Shown in pieces: positions 10,292 through 21,772 of a stretch of 64,000 bases of DNA (position 1 is its first letter; every line of letters begins with the position of its first letter). The position numbers and the translations under genes are program-made. Under the pieces are notes generated by a model, which was given only the letters and a program-made list of their open reading frames with translations, ran no database searches and was not told where the DNA came from. Source of the DNA: Lunularia cruciata (lineage: Eukaryota; Streptophyta; Marchantiopsida; Lunulariales; Lunulariaceae); assembly GCA_948567375.1 (NCBI GenBank), contig OX419755.1, forward strand, positions 81,672,218-81,736,217, in the 5' to 3' direction.

Positions 10292-12517
10292 TGTCATTGT
10301 TGAGAATGTGGGCCACAGGTTCCTTGCTAACTAGGGCGAACAAAATGTGATTCTACACTAGGGGCTTTTGCCCCCATACAGAATATCACTTATCTTACGA
10401 ACCGGATAGGAATAAGGAGGTAGGGGACATCTGCTAGTCCTATCCGGACGGAGCACGATTGGAATGGGCTAAAAAGCTTACAGAAGAAGGTTCATCTATG
10501 ACATGCCTGCCCACTATGTCCACCTTCAATACCTACATTGGGTTTTATGGCCTCTCAAGAAATGGGAATTGGTTCGGAAGTCGAAACTCAGGGTGTTCGC
10601 TCCAAAATGCTTTGGTGCTGGAAAGATAGAGGGTACTCAAACCATCTTTTTCTTCAACCGCAAGGATTGTGTCTGAAATCTCTTCAGAGTCGGAGGCATT
10701 GGCTCAACCAGTATGAAAGAATATGTGGAGAACCTTCTCTCTCTACCAGATGATTCACGAACAGCATTGGAAAGAAAATAAACAATGGAAAGGTGAAGAT
10801 TCTACAAGTAGTGGCGATTTGCATCAGTGGTCAATCAGTCGACACGAAAAACTTGATAGGGTGCAGCACTGATATGCACTCAAGTAGGTAGGTTTAGCTA
10901 CACCGTGGTGTGTTTTAGTGGTGGGCCTTATGTTGCAATTCGGGAATGGTGAGCCCGGCAAGTGTTGGAGATCTGCCGATGATGAAATTATTGTGAATTG
11001 GTTCCAAGGGCATGAATGTTAACCACACAAAGGTTGAAAGCTTCTCACTTGTTTATTCTCGTACAAAATGGATTTGTTTACTGTGCCTGTATCCCGATAC
11101 CGACTTGATAGATCAGTTTCCTCACAAATGGCGGAACAGCACAGGCTTGGTAAATGGCCAAACAGCACAGTCAACGCGGGGTACCAACCTGCCCTGAGTG
11201 CGTGTTATCAACTTCTAGATCCTATTCCCAACGTGGGAAGAAATGCCGGAGTTGGACATGCTGTAGCTTCTGCTTACAGTAGCATCCACACGGACTACAT
11301 TTCCATAAAAGTCTTACGGCAGTAGAGATAGTATTTTCTTGAATCAACTGTCAAGACGATAGTAGACAACATCATCCAAACCTAGGAGTCTGGAAAGAAA
11401 ATTCAAAATTGCTAGCAAGCAAAATCGATTCACATTCAGATGGCTTTCTCTCCTGCAACTCCACTTGGAGTTCAGATGTACAGATTGAGAAAGTGCAGAT
11501 CCGTGTTTTGACTAACAGATCTGATATACTATACTTGCGCCGTCAAGGGGCATACGGTTACTGACCGTCGGCTCTGGTCTAGTGAATCTCAAGGTATTCA
11601 ATTTCATAGGGATCTTGACAAATGTGAAAAGTTGTTCTTGTGCCAGTTGCTTTACTAAAACTCTTGCCGTCTACTGGCGTAAATCCGTCTCGAGTAGGGG
11701 TAAAGTACAAAGGCCGACGAAACGCAGAAGCTATTGATGTCCAAACATTGATGGAATGGCGGGGGCACACAATTTGCGAAGTATATGATGATTCTTCATG
11801 CATGTGTGACTCGGTTGACGTTGGGGTACTTTTGAAGGTCTGAGAAATTTGATGTCTTTGACAAGGATCTTGATGTACTGCTCACAAATCCTTTTTGCCT
11901 GAAGTATGTCGAAAGCACAACTAATCGAACAGAAGTGTCAAAGACGATAGTTCGCCTAAGCATAGTCGTGAGAACATTCTTGAGAAATTAATCACTAGTC
12001 GTGATGTAGTAAGGATACTTTCTTGAGTACTTGCAAATATAAATATCCCTGCTTGACTAATGAGAAGCTATATTTGACCGGGATACAGAGGTAGAGCCCC
12101 GAATGTTCCCGAGTAACGTGAAGTAGCCGTATACATGTTGAAAGTGACCTCCTATCCCAAACCTCGTGTAGAGCAAAATCTGCCACTCAACAAGAAAGGC
12201 AGTCATTCAGCTCAAGCAATATATTTTCTCTTATATTTGTTAGCCATGTAATCTTTAGAGATCCTTGAGAGCTCGTGAAGAAACTGGGAGTTAAAGGACC
12301 TTCAACTGCGAGAGAAGAACTACTGACACAACAATCTGCGAGCACTATTGAAGAGTGAACTCCACCCAGCAGGAGCGCCCAACGGAGATAATCAGATTCA
12401 CTATGGGCAGAAAAGAACTTTACATGACGATTGGACATACCGAAAGGTCAGTTCGAGGTGATAGGTGGCTCCACTCTCTTAGCAACTTTGGTGGAGAATC
12501 GTGTGCAACCTAACTTT
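10292..12517. other. Intergenic region between PPR-like gene and AXR1
   Basis: Holds the 3' UTRs of two convergent genes. Short open frames (11068-11325, 11640-11843 plus; 12187-12438 minus) lack recognisable motifs or splice support. No repeat termini or RNA genes seen. Confidence 0.5.
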
Positions 12518-15500
12518 TCACCACTTGTAAACCATTGATGTTGCATTGATGGCATTATAAATGAGGGGCCCACTGAGTGGCATGAACTGTCCTGTTAATA
12601 GCTGTCAAAGAAAAGAAAATATGTTAGCATCCTCAAGGGATCTCCCATGCACTAGACCTGGGTGGCATTCTGCATAATTTCTTTTATCAGTTTACTGAAT
12701 CTGGATACTCTTGAGCATAAACCTAGAGTCTATTAGTCACTGAGGTAGACAGGGATAAACTTCCAGACAAACCTTGATGGCCTCCTGGGCCGCAATCCCT
12801 CCAATAACAGCTCCTACACAGTGCAACTCCGCAGCTCCATATCGGCACAATTCGCTGACTAAATCATCTGGAAGGCTTGTAACGGAACTTCCAATACCAC
12901 TTAAAACAGCAGCTGCCACAGCCTTCAGACGTAATATATCTTCTTCAATTTCCCTGCCATGAGAAGCACACCCCTAAAAGGTAAGCCACATGGTCCTCTG
13001 TCTGAACTCAAAGAATTTGACTACCTAAGCAAATGAGCCAAAATCTGAGCTCCAACCTGTCAAGCATGTCGTTAAAAACCTGAATCAGCGAATTGAGCGA
13101 CGATCCTTAAGGTTGTATATTGGAACCATAACAATAGATGGGGATATCGCGATGTCAGTTAAGCAACTATTTACAACTCTACAGCTACGGTATACTAAAG
13201 CATGTGGTTTTGGAAGTATATCATTATCTATTCAATTAGCGAGTGCAGGTGGATCCCTACTACGAGTGTTGTGGTAACAAGCAAAACCAGAACCGAAATG
13301 TACATCTGCATTTTGGAAATATTCAGAAAAAGGTTTCGAAGAACCCACCCATCAAAAATACCAGGATATCTGTTGTAAGTTGCAGCAAAACGGTCTACCG
13401 CTCGAAGTAGAACATACAGAGCTGCATTGCTGTGGACAGGTGTAATCTAGTCAGAACATGTATCATAAGGTCACCCTACTGATTTGATCAAATGCCATCA
13501 TAACGAGACCTCTTCTTCACCAAAATTGCTAGGTACTAGAACTAGATGAACTAGATGTGAAGTGGAAATCCTTTGCACCTGAGTACTTAAGACTTCCTTA
13601 AGAAACATACAAATGTATTTATCTTTAGCAGGAGTAGTAACAAGTACCAACTACGAGCGGTATGGTTTCAAGCAATAAAAAGAACCATAACTGAACTTCT
13701 ATTGAATCCAAGCAACGTATTGGGTAAATGGAATACAGAACGTCTTATAAAATAACCCGATCCCATACCCACGTTTGTCTGGACGTGGGTATTACCCAGG
13801 AACATATATCGAGTAAATGAATAGGGAATCAGTTTGTTAGAACTCGGTTCTATACTGAATAAGACATGACATTGTGAATAAGGTATGAAAATAATTATCT
13901 CATGATAACAACATGTAGAGAACTGTTATACATCTTGCAATCGATAAGCGCTAAGCAACGCATGTATATTCAGACATGAGAGCAGAAGCCGTTCACAGAA
14001 CGGGGGATCCAGAACTCATTACGTGCAAATGGTGTGCAAATGTAAACATGATATGTGCAAATCGAGATGAGCAATGAAACCCTACATAAGGTAAAGAATC
14101 TAACAGATTAAATGCGAAGTGAAGCACAAACGAAATATCACTATATCCTGATCAACAGTAGAGAACAGATATACATCAGCGCTAAGTAAAGCACGTATTG
14201 AAATTAACAAGCTGTAATTGAAGACCCACAAGTAAAAACTAAACCATTCAAGAGAACTGAAATTGACAGACTGTACAGAACACATGTAAGGGAACCATGA
14301 AGCAAAACAACAAATGTGAGTTGGAGCGAAGGGGAAGAGAATGGATGGTCTCTAGGCTGAGAAGGAGCGAAGCATCAAAGGACTGGATAGAGTATATCAC
14401 CACAAGCACTATGGACGCTTGAGTCCTGAGATAATAAACAAACTGAGGGAAGCAGAAGGCGGCCATAGCAAACCTTCACTAAAACACATGCTACTTCATC
14501 AGTGCCCCATGCAGTGCCGAAGTAACTGAGCAAGTGTCAGTACCCCTGGTACCAAGTTCTGCTCGAAAACTCATGTATATCGCAGCATGCTCTGTGAACG
14601 CACGAGTCCTAAAACACTAAACACTGAAGGAAGCAGACAGGCAGTCAAGCCGTCGCAGTAACTGTTCATGAAAGCACTAATGACTTCATCAGTGCCTAAC
14701 GCAGTGCTGAAGTAGCTGGGCAAATGCCAGTACCCTTCGTACCAAGTTTCTGTTCACGTGCCAAGGCAAACTCAGTTGCTTCCCATAAAGTGCCGCTCAA
14801 AAATGGTAGCAGTGAGAAGTCAGAAAACCGCTGGAACTTATGCAGAAACCAGCAAGGCCATGTAGGACCATCCATAGAGCCCAAGAATAAATGGTTCCCT
14901 CGAGGTAATAAGTAATAAATTGGCAGAAATAAATTGGGCATCGAAAATGCAGAAAAGAAACCATGCTCTCAAGGAAAGGATGCAGAATAGGAAGCACGAG
15001 CAAAGAGAGGATTCGAGACGCACCTTGGCAATACCTGAAATTAAACATCGATAAGTAGAGAAGCAAATAGAGCAGAATGGCAAGATGCCAATGAGAAAAC
15101 TAGCATAAGCGAGAGAGACACGTGCAGAGGAAAAAGATCGTGAAGAGTAGGAAGAGGAGAAGGAAAAGATCTTGCAGAATAGGAAGGGACGAGAAATAGC
15201 ATTAGAGGAGTGTGAGAGAACGAGAGACGTTTGTCTGCCCGAGGTGATGTGAGGATATACATTGGGATATGTATCTGATAAATGAGAGCAGAAACCGTCC
15301 GAAGAATGAGGGAATCAGGAACCCACAAAGTATGGAACCGAGAACGTGCATATGAAGTGCATTTGAAACACAAGCACGAAAGGGTGCAAATTGCAACGAA
15401 TTGCATCCAAGGAAACGGAATCTAAGTGAACCTAACATTACGAAGATAGCAGAAGTGAAGACATAATCGATACATTTCATAAGTAGCACCTACAGAGAAC

Positions 15501-18500
15501 TAGTATACATCATGCAATAACAACCAAGACACAAAAGATTAAGCATCTGAAATTGAAAGCCGGGGAAGACCATCAAACAGACAAACATCGAGCAGGAGCA
15601 AAAGACAAAGCTTTAGTTTGGAGCGAAGTGGGAGAGGAGTAAATGATATGTTGGCTGGGTCGGAGCAAGGCACGTGATAGCGCATATCGCAGCATGCTTT
15701 ATGCACGCATGAGTCTTAAAACACTAAACACTTAAGGAAGCAGATATATATTGTGCAAACCCTAAACGCAGAACCAGACCTATTTGTTTGTATTGAGACC
15801 CATAGGAAACATAAAAACCATCTCCAAGCCACATACCTGTTCTCCTCTCCTGCCAAAAGCTTATCAAACTCAGAGCCCGCTCTAGATTTACATTCATCGG
15901 CAATTGTGTGATAGCGAAAAACCTGCATATAGACATACGGAAATCGGAGATTAGAAACAAAGAGTCTTAAGAGACGGTGATATTTCGACCAATAACCACG
16001 ACTGTATGATGCCAACATGTCGAACGAGGTAAACTATGTAGCTTAGGATCCAGGGAGGACAAATCACAACACAACCGTTACTTACACGCAAGTTTCGAGA
16101 ATTTTTGCAGAAGTGCTTTATAGCGGTTCTTGAGATTGAGTCAGGCTCCCTGCCTATCTGCTTCAAGATGTTCCTAACCCTCTCCTCCATGGCTGAGACA
16201 TCGGCTTCTGCACGAGCTTGATATACTTTTTGTAAGCGAATGTAATATCTGCACTCACATGGTACATATATTTACATCCTATAAACGTTAGTAAACCTCC
16301 ATATTTAAAAAGGAAGTTGAAAACATAGCTCATGAGGATCAGGGACAGGGTAGCATCATTCCTTTTTCTCCGCACTTACTCTGTAAATGAATGCATATCA
16401 GGAACAGAACCATCTAGAGGAGGCTCTCCTTGACCCTCGTTCTCCATGAATTGCTAGAGACAGCAGATTACCACCTAGTCAGTTTTGCAGGACAACTCCC
16501 AGGCGACTGAGCGGTTTACAGCTACTCTTCTACTCTTCTAGTCTTGCCTATCTACATCTCACGAAAGCTGTCCACTTTGAGCCTGGATCGTCTAGCAACA
16601 GTAGGAACAAAGAAACGACAGTCCCAGTTGCAACTTGAGTGCATATGGTACCCATGCAGTGAATAGTAAGTACCTAGATCATGACCAAAACAAAAAAGTC
16701 AAAAGAAACAGCTTGGCAGGATGACGTAAGATTTCTGACCTTCAGTGCAGAAACCAAAACCCAAAAGTCAGACGAAGTTGAATGAAGTTCCACTTCGCTA
16801 TCATTCAGAACGTCAAGCAATTCAGGTTCTGCACAGTCCGAGACTCTCAAATCAGCACACAGCTTTAATAATTTTAGCAAGGACATAAACGTTGTGCGTT
16901 GTGAATAATTTTAGCAATCTACATTTCAAGTCTTCCTCCCATGTGCTACCCACCTGCATAGGCTTGCTAGTAGACTAAACGAGGCATAATAAGCATCATA
17001 GCCCTAGGAGATCAAAGGTGATCAACCTAGTTCATTGTTTAGGTAGGGAGCTACAAGAACACCTATGAGAACCCCGTGAACATCGGTGAAGTGGCTGAGA
17101 CATGAACTGTGATGACCTGAGACATTTTCTCTACTTGCTCTGTGAAACGAGCGGGCAATGACGACTATAGTCGCCACCAGGTCCTTTTTCGTCTGAAAAA
17201 GGACTTTCATAGCACAGGGTATGTGTCCTGTTCCAAGGATATGGACGAAATGTGTAATCATCGTTGGCAAACTACATGACAACAATACAGTTTTCTACAA
17301 AATGCCTGATTATTCTGATTGAAACGAGTTAGCAAAGTATTTTTGAGACTCTAGGGAGATGTTTGGAAGGAATTCCTGGTATGGGTGGACAAAATACCAT
17401 CACAGGCAAGAGATTAAGGGGAAGGCGTTGACTATCTTAAAGAGTTAGGTGTTGCAAATAAACATTAAACGCTTGGGGTTAAGGTTCTTACTTAGAGCGG
17501 GGGGTGATGTAACCAAATAAGCAGCTTTAAGGGCTTCATTGTAGTTATCTTCGTCATCAGACCGCCTCCTTGAAAGTATTGCACCCTGGTCATCCGCGTG
17601 TGCACATGCATTAAACAAGAATGTTCAAAGCAGCTAAACACAATATAAGAAACTTTTGTGAAATTGTCGGCTAGCTTTCCTTACTGGATGGTTATAATGT
17701 ACCTCGTAAAATGGTGCGGGACATTCCAACATTTCCGACTGGACAAGGATATCAACTTTTACAACAATTTATATGCTGAAAACATTTCTGTTAAGTAGGT
17801 TCCAGGTAAATACCTTCAATTCTCTCAAAGAGCACGGCATCTTGTCACCATGTTCAGCTTTGAAGTCCTCAAGGATCTTTATCAAAAGAATCCCAAATGG
17901 AATGTGTTTATGGACGTTTGCATCTTTAGTGTCGATATCGAATTCCTCAACCAGCCTAGAAGAAACGTGAGGCGCCATAAGACCGAAGTCCATTGAGTAT
18001 ATGACACAATCTAGCAATAAATCTCAGAAATCCTCCAATCAAATCTTTCATGACGTCCTTTACAAGCTGGACCTCTACTTGGATAACATGTAGGGTATTA
18101 AATGGAGGAAAGTTCAGGAACAATCATACCTTACAGTGTGTATATTGTACGGCTCAAATCAGACTCTAGAGTATAAAGCATTGACAAACAAGCAAGGCAT
18201 TATACCGTCTAAGTTCCGGCCATGGCTTCTGCAACCTCAAATCTTCCACCTTGTTGTCGGGCTTGGCTTCAATGACTAGATGTTCCTAAGCAGACAAGTC
18301 CACAAACTTATACCAATTAGTTGCAGAACAAAAATTGATCGTCTATCTGCGCTTCTTTAAATTATTAATCAACATATTCCATTTTGTTTTTGGATCCAAT
18401 TCTGGCAACGAGGTCAGTATGCCAAAAAGAAAGCACGAGGCAGAAACAACCAGGGCAGAAAATTAGTGGCGCAGCTCAAATCTAAGCAAGAAGAAAAACT

Positions 18501-21003
18501 AGCTCGAGCCCAATGCTTGAGGAAAACTAGTTGGTACGCGGAAATCTAACAGCGCCAGAGGAAGAGGAAACTTGACGAGAAGATGTCATCCATTAACCAT
18601 AAGATGCAAAGTCCACATTAGCAAAGTCCACCGGAGTAAAACCGTAAGTAAATGAAGAGTTAGTAACGAAGCTCTAAGTGAGTTAGTAACGAAGAGTTAT
18701 GATACATGCAGCAAACTGAAGCCGAGAACAAAACAATGACGAAGTGTATGTGGTACAACTCAGTATGTAGAGGATCGTGAAGGCAGTGCCCTGTCTTATC
18801 TATGGTTTGCATAGAATATATCATGATAGGTCCATAATCAAAATTGAAAGTAGCAATAGACGAAATGCAAATTTTGCAATTCGTCTATTGCATACCCAAT
18901 GTGAGTAACAAAGATAAATTGCATAAGAATGGACACTGTGAGACAGTTTAGGCGCTAGTTACTAGACGGATAAAAGACTTGTATGACATAGTAGTAAATT
19001 CTATTTCAACTGATAGAAGCTGATAATGAGAGAAGAGAACATGGAAAATACATCTAGAAGTAAGGAATAGGACCAAAAATAGCGAAAGGCGATCAGGTTG
19101 GAAGGTAGTTAACTCAATTTATACGAACCTGATGTAGGAAGGGGATAGAATATTCCAAACATAGGGAGATAAAGCCATACAATCCCAGAGAGAACATCGG
19201 CACCTTGGAAACATGAATCAGAGTGTTATAAAAGCACCTAGAGAGGAACTTAACGCAAAAAGTTGCTCTTGCTAAGCTAGGCAACGATGAATATAATGAA
19301 ATGTTCTGTTGTTGTTATTATATATATATATTTTTTCTTCCGTGCTTCTTCCTACATCTTCCTTTCTCTCAGAAAGCTATCCGTCAAGTTTCCGTTCCTC
19401 AAGTCTGTACGTCAACAGCGTTCACAATTGTGGAGACGGTGCATTGATTCCCAAACTCATCCTGACTAATGCCCCAGCCGAATCTGGCCTTGGCCATCGA
19501 AAATGCTCATACCATAATGATATATAATAATAATAATATTTAGCTATAATGATAATCAAGTCATGCTCATACCATAATAATCATCATTAATACACAATCA
19601 TACTGTAGTGGAGATATGATATAAAATCTCCACAAAATTCGAGAAACTTTTTATGATGTTACTATAATATGGTGAAATACATCCATATGCTCGGTATTTA
19701 TACTTAATTGCTTCTACTTTGAAGCAACCGTCAATGTCATAGAGATTGTTAGTTTAGTGACGAAAACATGATGTGGCAGTGTGTTTTCCAATTCCAAGGA
19801 TACTCCTGGGGTTATCTGACTAGCAAACCCAGTTGAATACACAAACAAGGCAGAGCAACACATCTGATTATTGTGGCATACTGCAAAAACCAACTGAGGA
19901 GAGAAAGAGGATAGGAGTTTGAGGCACTACCTTAACACTGATGCGAACATGTCCGACTAAACCATACGACCGTGCAACTAAAAGAATCACGTCGTATTGC
20001 CTGCAAATGTTGTCAAGCTTCGCTAGGGCATATTCAGACATCTGCAGTCAAATGAGAGAAGCTTAACCCTGTGAAGAGGAAGGCATAAAAGCGCCTGCTC
20101 AATAAAATAAAATCCGGGACCGCAAGAGTTCCAACTACTTTCTGTACCATTAGAGAAATAAAGTAAGTACCTGTGTAGCAATGACGAGGGTAAACTGTGC
20201 AAAGAAGGCAGGATTCGACTCAATGACTGACTCCGGTGATTCCTCTAGAAACTTGGCGGCCACGGTTTCATTCATCTCGTGTAACACAGAACAAACTGAT
20301 GACGCTTTCCGTTTCCCCAGGCTGCCCCATTCAACTGCAAGCCCACGCATTCCTTCAGGTCACTGGAATATCCTATTTTCAGAATATCCAGAGCACCAGT
20401 CAAAAAGAGCTAACAACAGGCATAAGTTGCTATGTGGAAGTACGAGGAAAGTTTGCTCCAGCCCACCTAAGAAATTGTTTCCCAAGTCCGATGCATCGAT
20501 GTCAGAACCATCCACAATGGTAAACGATCCAATTCCACCCAGCACCAGATTTTTCAAGGCTTCCGAACCAGTAGGCCCAATTTTCAGCACGCAGATATTT
20601 GCCTTCTCCAAGGCTTCTTGCCCTTGCTCGCCCCAAATTCTGCTTCAGCAGAAAATTAAGCGATCAACACATCACTCCTCCCGGGAACCAAACACACCCA
20701 ATTCCTTATCCACAAAATCGCATAATGCAGGCGGAAATCACAAATCGGCAGAAAAATAAATTCTTCCGGACTCTCACTCGCAGATTGTTTGCGTGAATCA
20801 AATGACAGAATAAAATACTCAAGATTGACTAAATGAAAGTGGAGTGTTCTCCGACCATACCGCAGTTGGCGGTCATATTTCTTGCTACGCTGCGCCATGG
20901 CCTGAACGCCAGGCGTAGCTTCCCTATCCAGACACCTCCTCTTCGCAGCGCTCTCCGTTAAGTCCAGCCTGACCACGGCTTCCTCGCCTGTTCTCACCCG
21001 CAT
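12518..21003 (-). CDS. AXR1: NEDD8/RUB-activating enzyme E1 regulatory subunit AXR1 (APPBP1/NAE1), 14 exons
   Basis: Exons on the minus strand: 21003-20861, 20639-20467, 20334-20171, 20041-19931, 18285-18206, 17955-17814, 17585-17492, 16828-16740, 16453-16380, 16248-16086, 15922-15837, 13429-13345, 12973-12773, 12601-12518. All are GT-AG and in frame: 562 aa, or 527 aa from the internal ATG at 20898, closer to the roughly 540-aa family length. Diagnostic stretches are [59 protein letters not shown], the repeat-linker [42 protein letters not shown] and [22 protein letters not shown]1 pairs with ECR1 to adenylate NEDD8/RUB for cullin modification, required for auxin and other SCF-dependent signalling; the catalytic Cys is on ECR1. 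Intron 4 (1.6 kb) and intron 11 (2.4 kb) are enlarged, the latter by repeats. The extra 35 residues before the conserved start may be 5' UTR. Confidence 0.95.
13980..14800. repeat. Intronic repeat block, unit 1 (AXR1 intron 11)
   Basis: Contains GAGAGCAGAAGCCGTTC (13978 onward), TATCGCAGCATGCTCTG (about 14578) and CCTAAAACACTAAACACTGA. The same words occur in order at about 15285, 15682 and 15712. Inside it, about 14480-14570 is itself repeated at about 14670-14760 (TACTTCATCAGTGCC ... AGTACCC ... TACCAAGTT). The block enlarges the intron and has no coding content. Confidence 0.65.
15280..15780. repeat. Intronic repeat block, unit 2 (AXR1 intron 11)
   Basis: Diverged partner of the 13980-14800 block in the same orientation, about 1.1-1.3 kb downstream. 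It also shares words with the dispersed repeat at 5565-5800 (for example GGAAACGGAATCTAAGTGAA). Probably a tandem duplication of a short non-autonomous repeat. Confidence 0.6.
18853..18891. repeat. Near-perfect 39-bp inverted repeat in AXR1 intron 4
   Basis: The arms GCAATAGACGAAATGCAAA and TTTTGCAATTCGTCTATTGC are complementary with one mismatch and almost no loop, so the sequence can form a cruciform or RNA hairpin. It could be the centre of a small palindromic element. The stem is too short and the loop too small for a usual plant miRNA precursor. Confidence 0.7.
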
Positions 21004-21429
21004 TCATGCAATCCTTGAATTCACTCTCCGCCTCTTCCTTCTCCGCTCACTTTCCTCCCCCAACACTACCACCAATCGATCCACTCTTTTACTTCCTCCT
21101 CTTTCCTTCCTTCTTCTCCTCCTAGTCCTCCTCCTACATCTCCTGTCCCTACCAATTTCTCAGCACCATGATTTCCTCACTACCGAAACCCGCGATTTCA
21201 TCCCTCACATCAATCTCAACAGTCCCTTTTCTCGGACTTCGAGAGCCAAATCCTGCAGCGTTGTTATGACTCTCGCTCTCGGGATTCCAATCTCTCTTCC
21301 TCCTTTTCAAATCAATTTTAGTCTGTTCCAAAACGCTCCTCTTCTCGACAAACACTCTCAAACCCCTCCGCTCTTGCTCCTCGGAATATTCCCTGGGTTT
21401 GGCTGTTTCCTCATAATCCTATCCAACTG
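21004..21429 (-). promoter_or_regulatory. AXR1 5' flank and pyrimidine-rich leader
   Basis: On the plus strand the region is C/T-rich (21005-21140), which is GA-rich on the AXR1 sense strand, typical of plant 5' UTR/core promoter sequence. An open frame at 21149-21361 minus has no recognisable domain. Two LINE insertions begin immediately upstream of it. Confidence 0.4.
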
Positions 21430-21441
21430 AAAGACCACATA

Positions 21442-21573
21442 CCATGGACAGATTTTTCATATAGACTCTATTGGGGCTTAGCCCCATGGTACTTTTTTTT
21501 CTTTCCCTTGTACGGTTTGATGGGGGTCTTCCCATCCTTCGTTTTTCCTACGCGGTCGCCTTTCTTTTGACTA
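21442..21573 (+). mobile_element. 5'-truncated LINE copy (3' end only) with 12-bp TSD
   Basis: This 132-bp insert matches the last about 115 bp of the neighbouring LINE (CAGATTT...CATATAGACTCTATTGGGG ... CTACGCGGTCGCC). It is flanked by the identical 12-mer AAAGACCACATA at 21430-21441 and 21574-21585. A short 3'-end copy with its own target-site duplication is the classic product of target-primed reverse transcription. Confidence 0.85.
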
Positions 21574-21772
21574 AAAGACCACATATCGGACTTTCCTTGT
21601 ATTTTAGACCTTTTCTTCATGTTCGGGTTTTGACCCAAACAGCAAATGTGGTTTGGGTTTCAACATGACATAATAAAGTAGAACCCGCATATGGTATAGA
21701 TGTTCTGGAGGAGTGCGTTCAAAAGTGAATTGATTGAGCAGTTCAATTTATACATCATCCATATAACTATAA

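Noticed and set aside
10538-11843. Several 60-85-codon plus-strand frames downstream of the PPR-like gene as small genes
   Set aside because: No domain, no splice-supported extension, and overlapping alternative frames of similar length; indistinguishable from chance.
18853-18891. Inverted repeat as a miRNA precursor
   Set aside because: Stem is only about 20 bp with essentially no loop; plant MIR foldbacks are longer.
20181-20759. 192-codon plus-strand open frame
   Set aside because: Lies antisense over AXR1 exons 2 and 3, whose minus-strand frames match the family precisely; a shadow frame.
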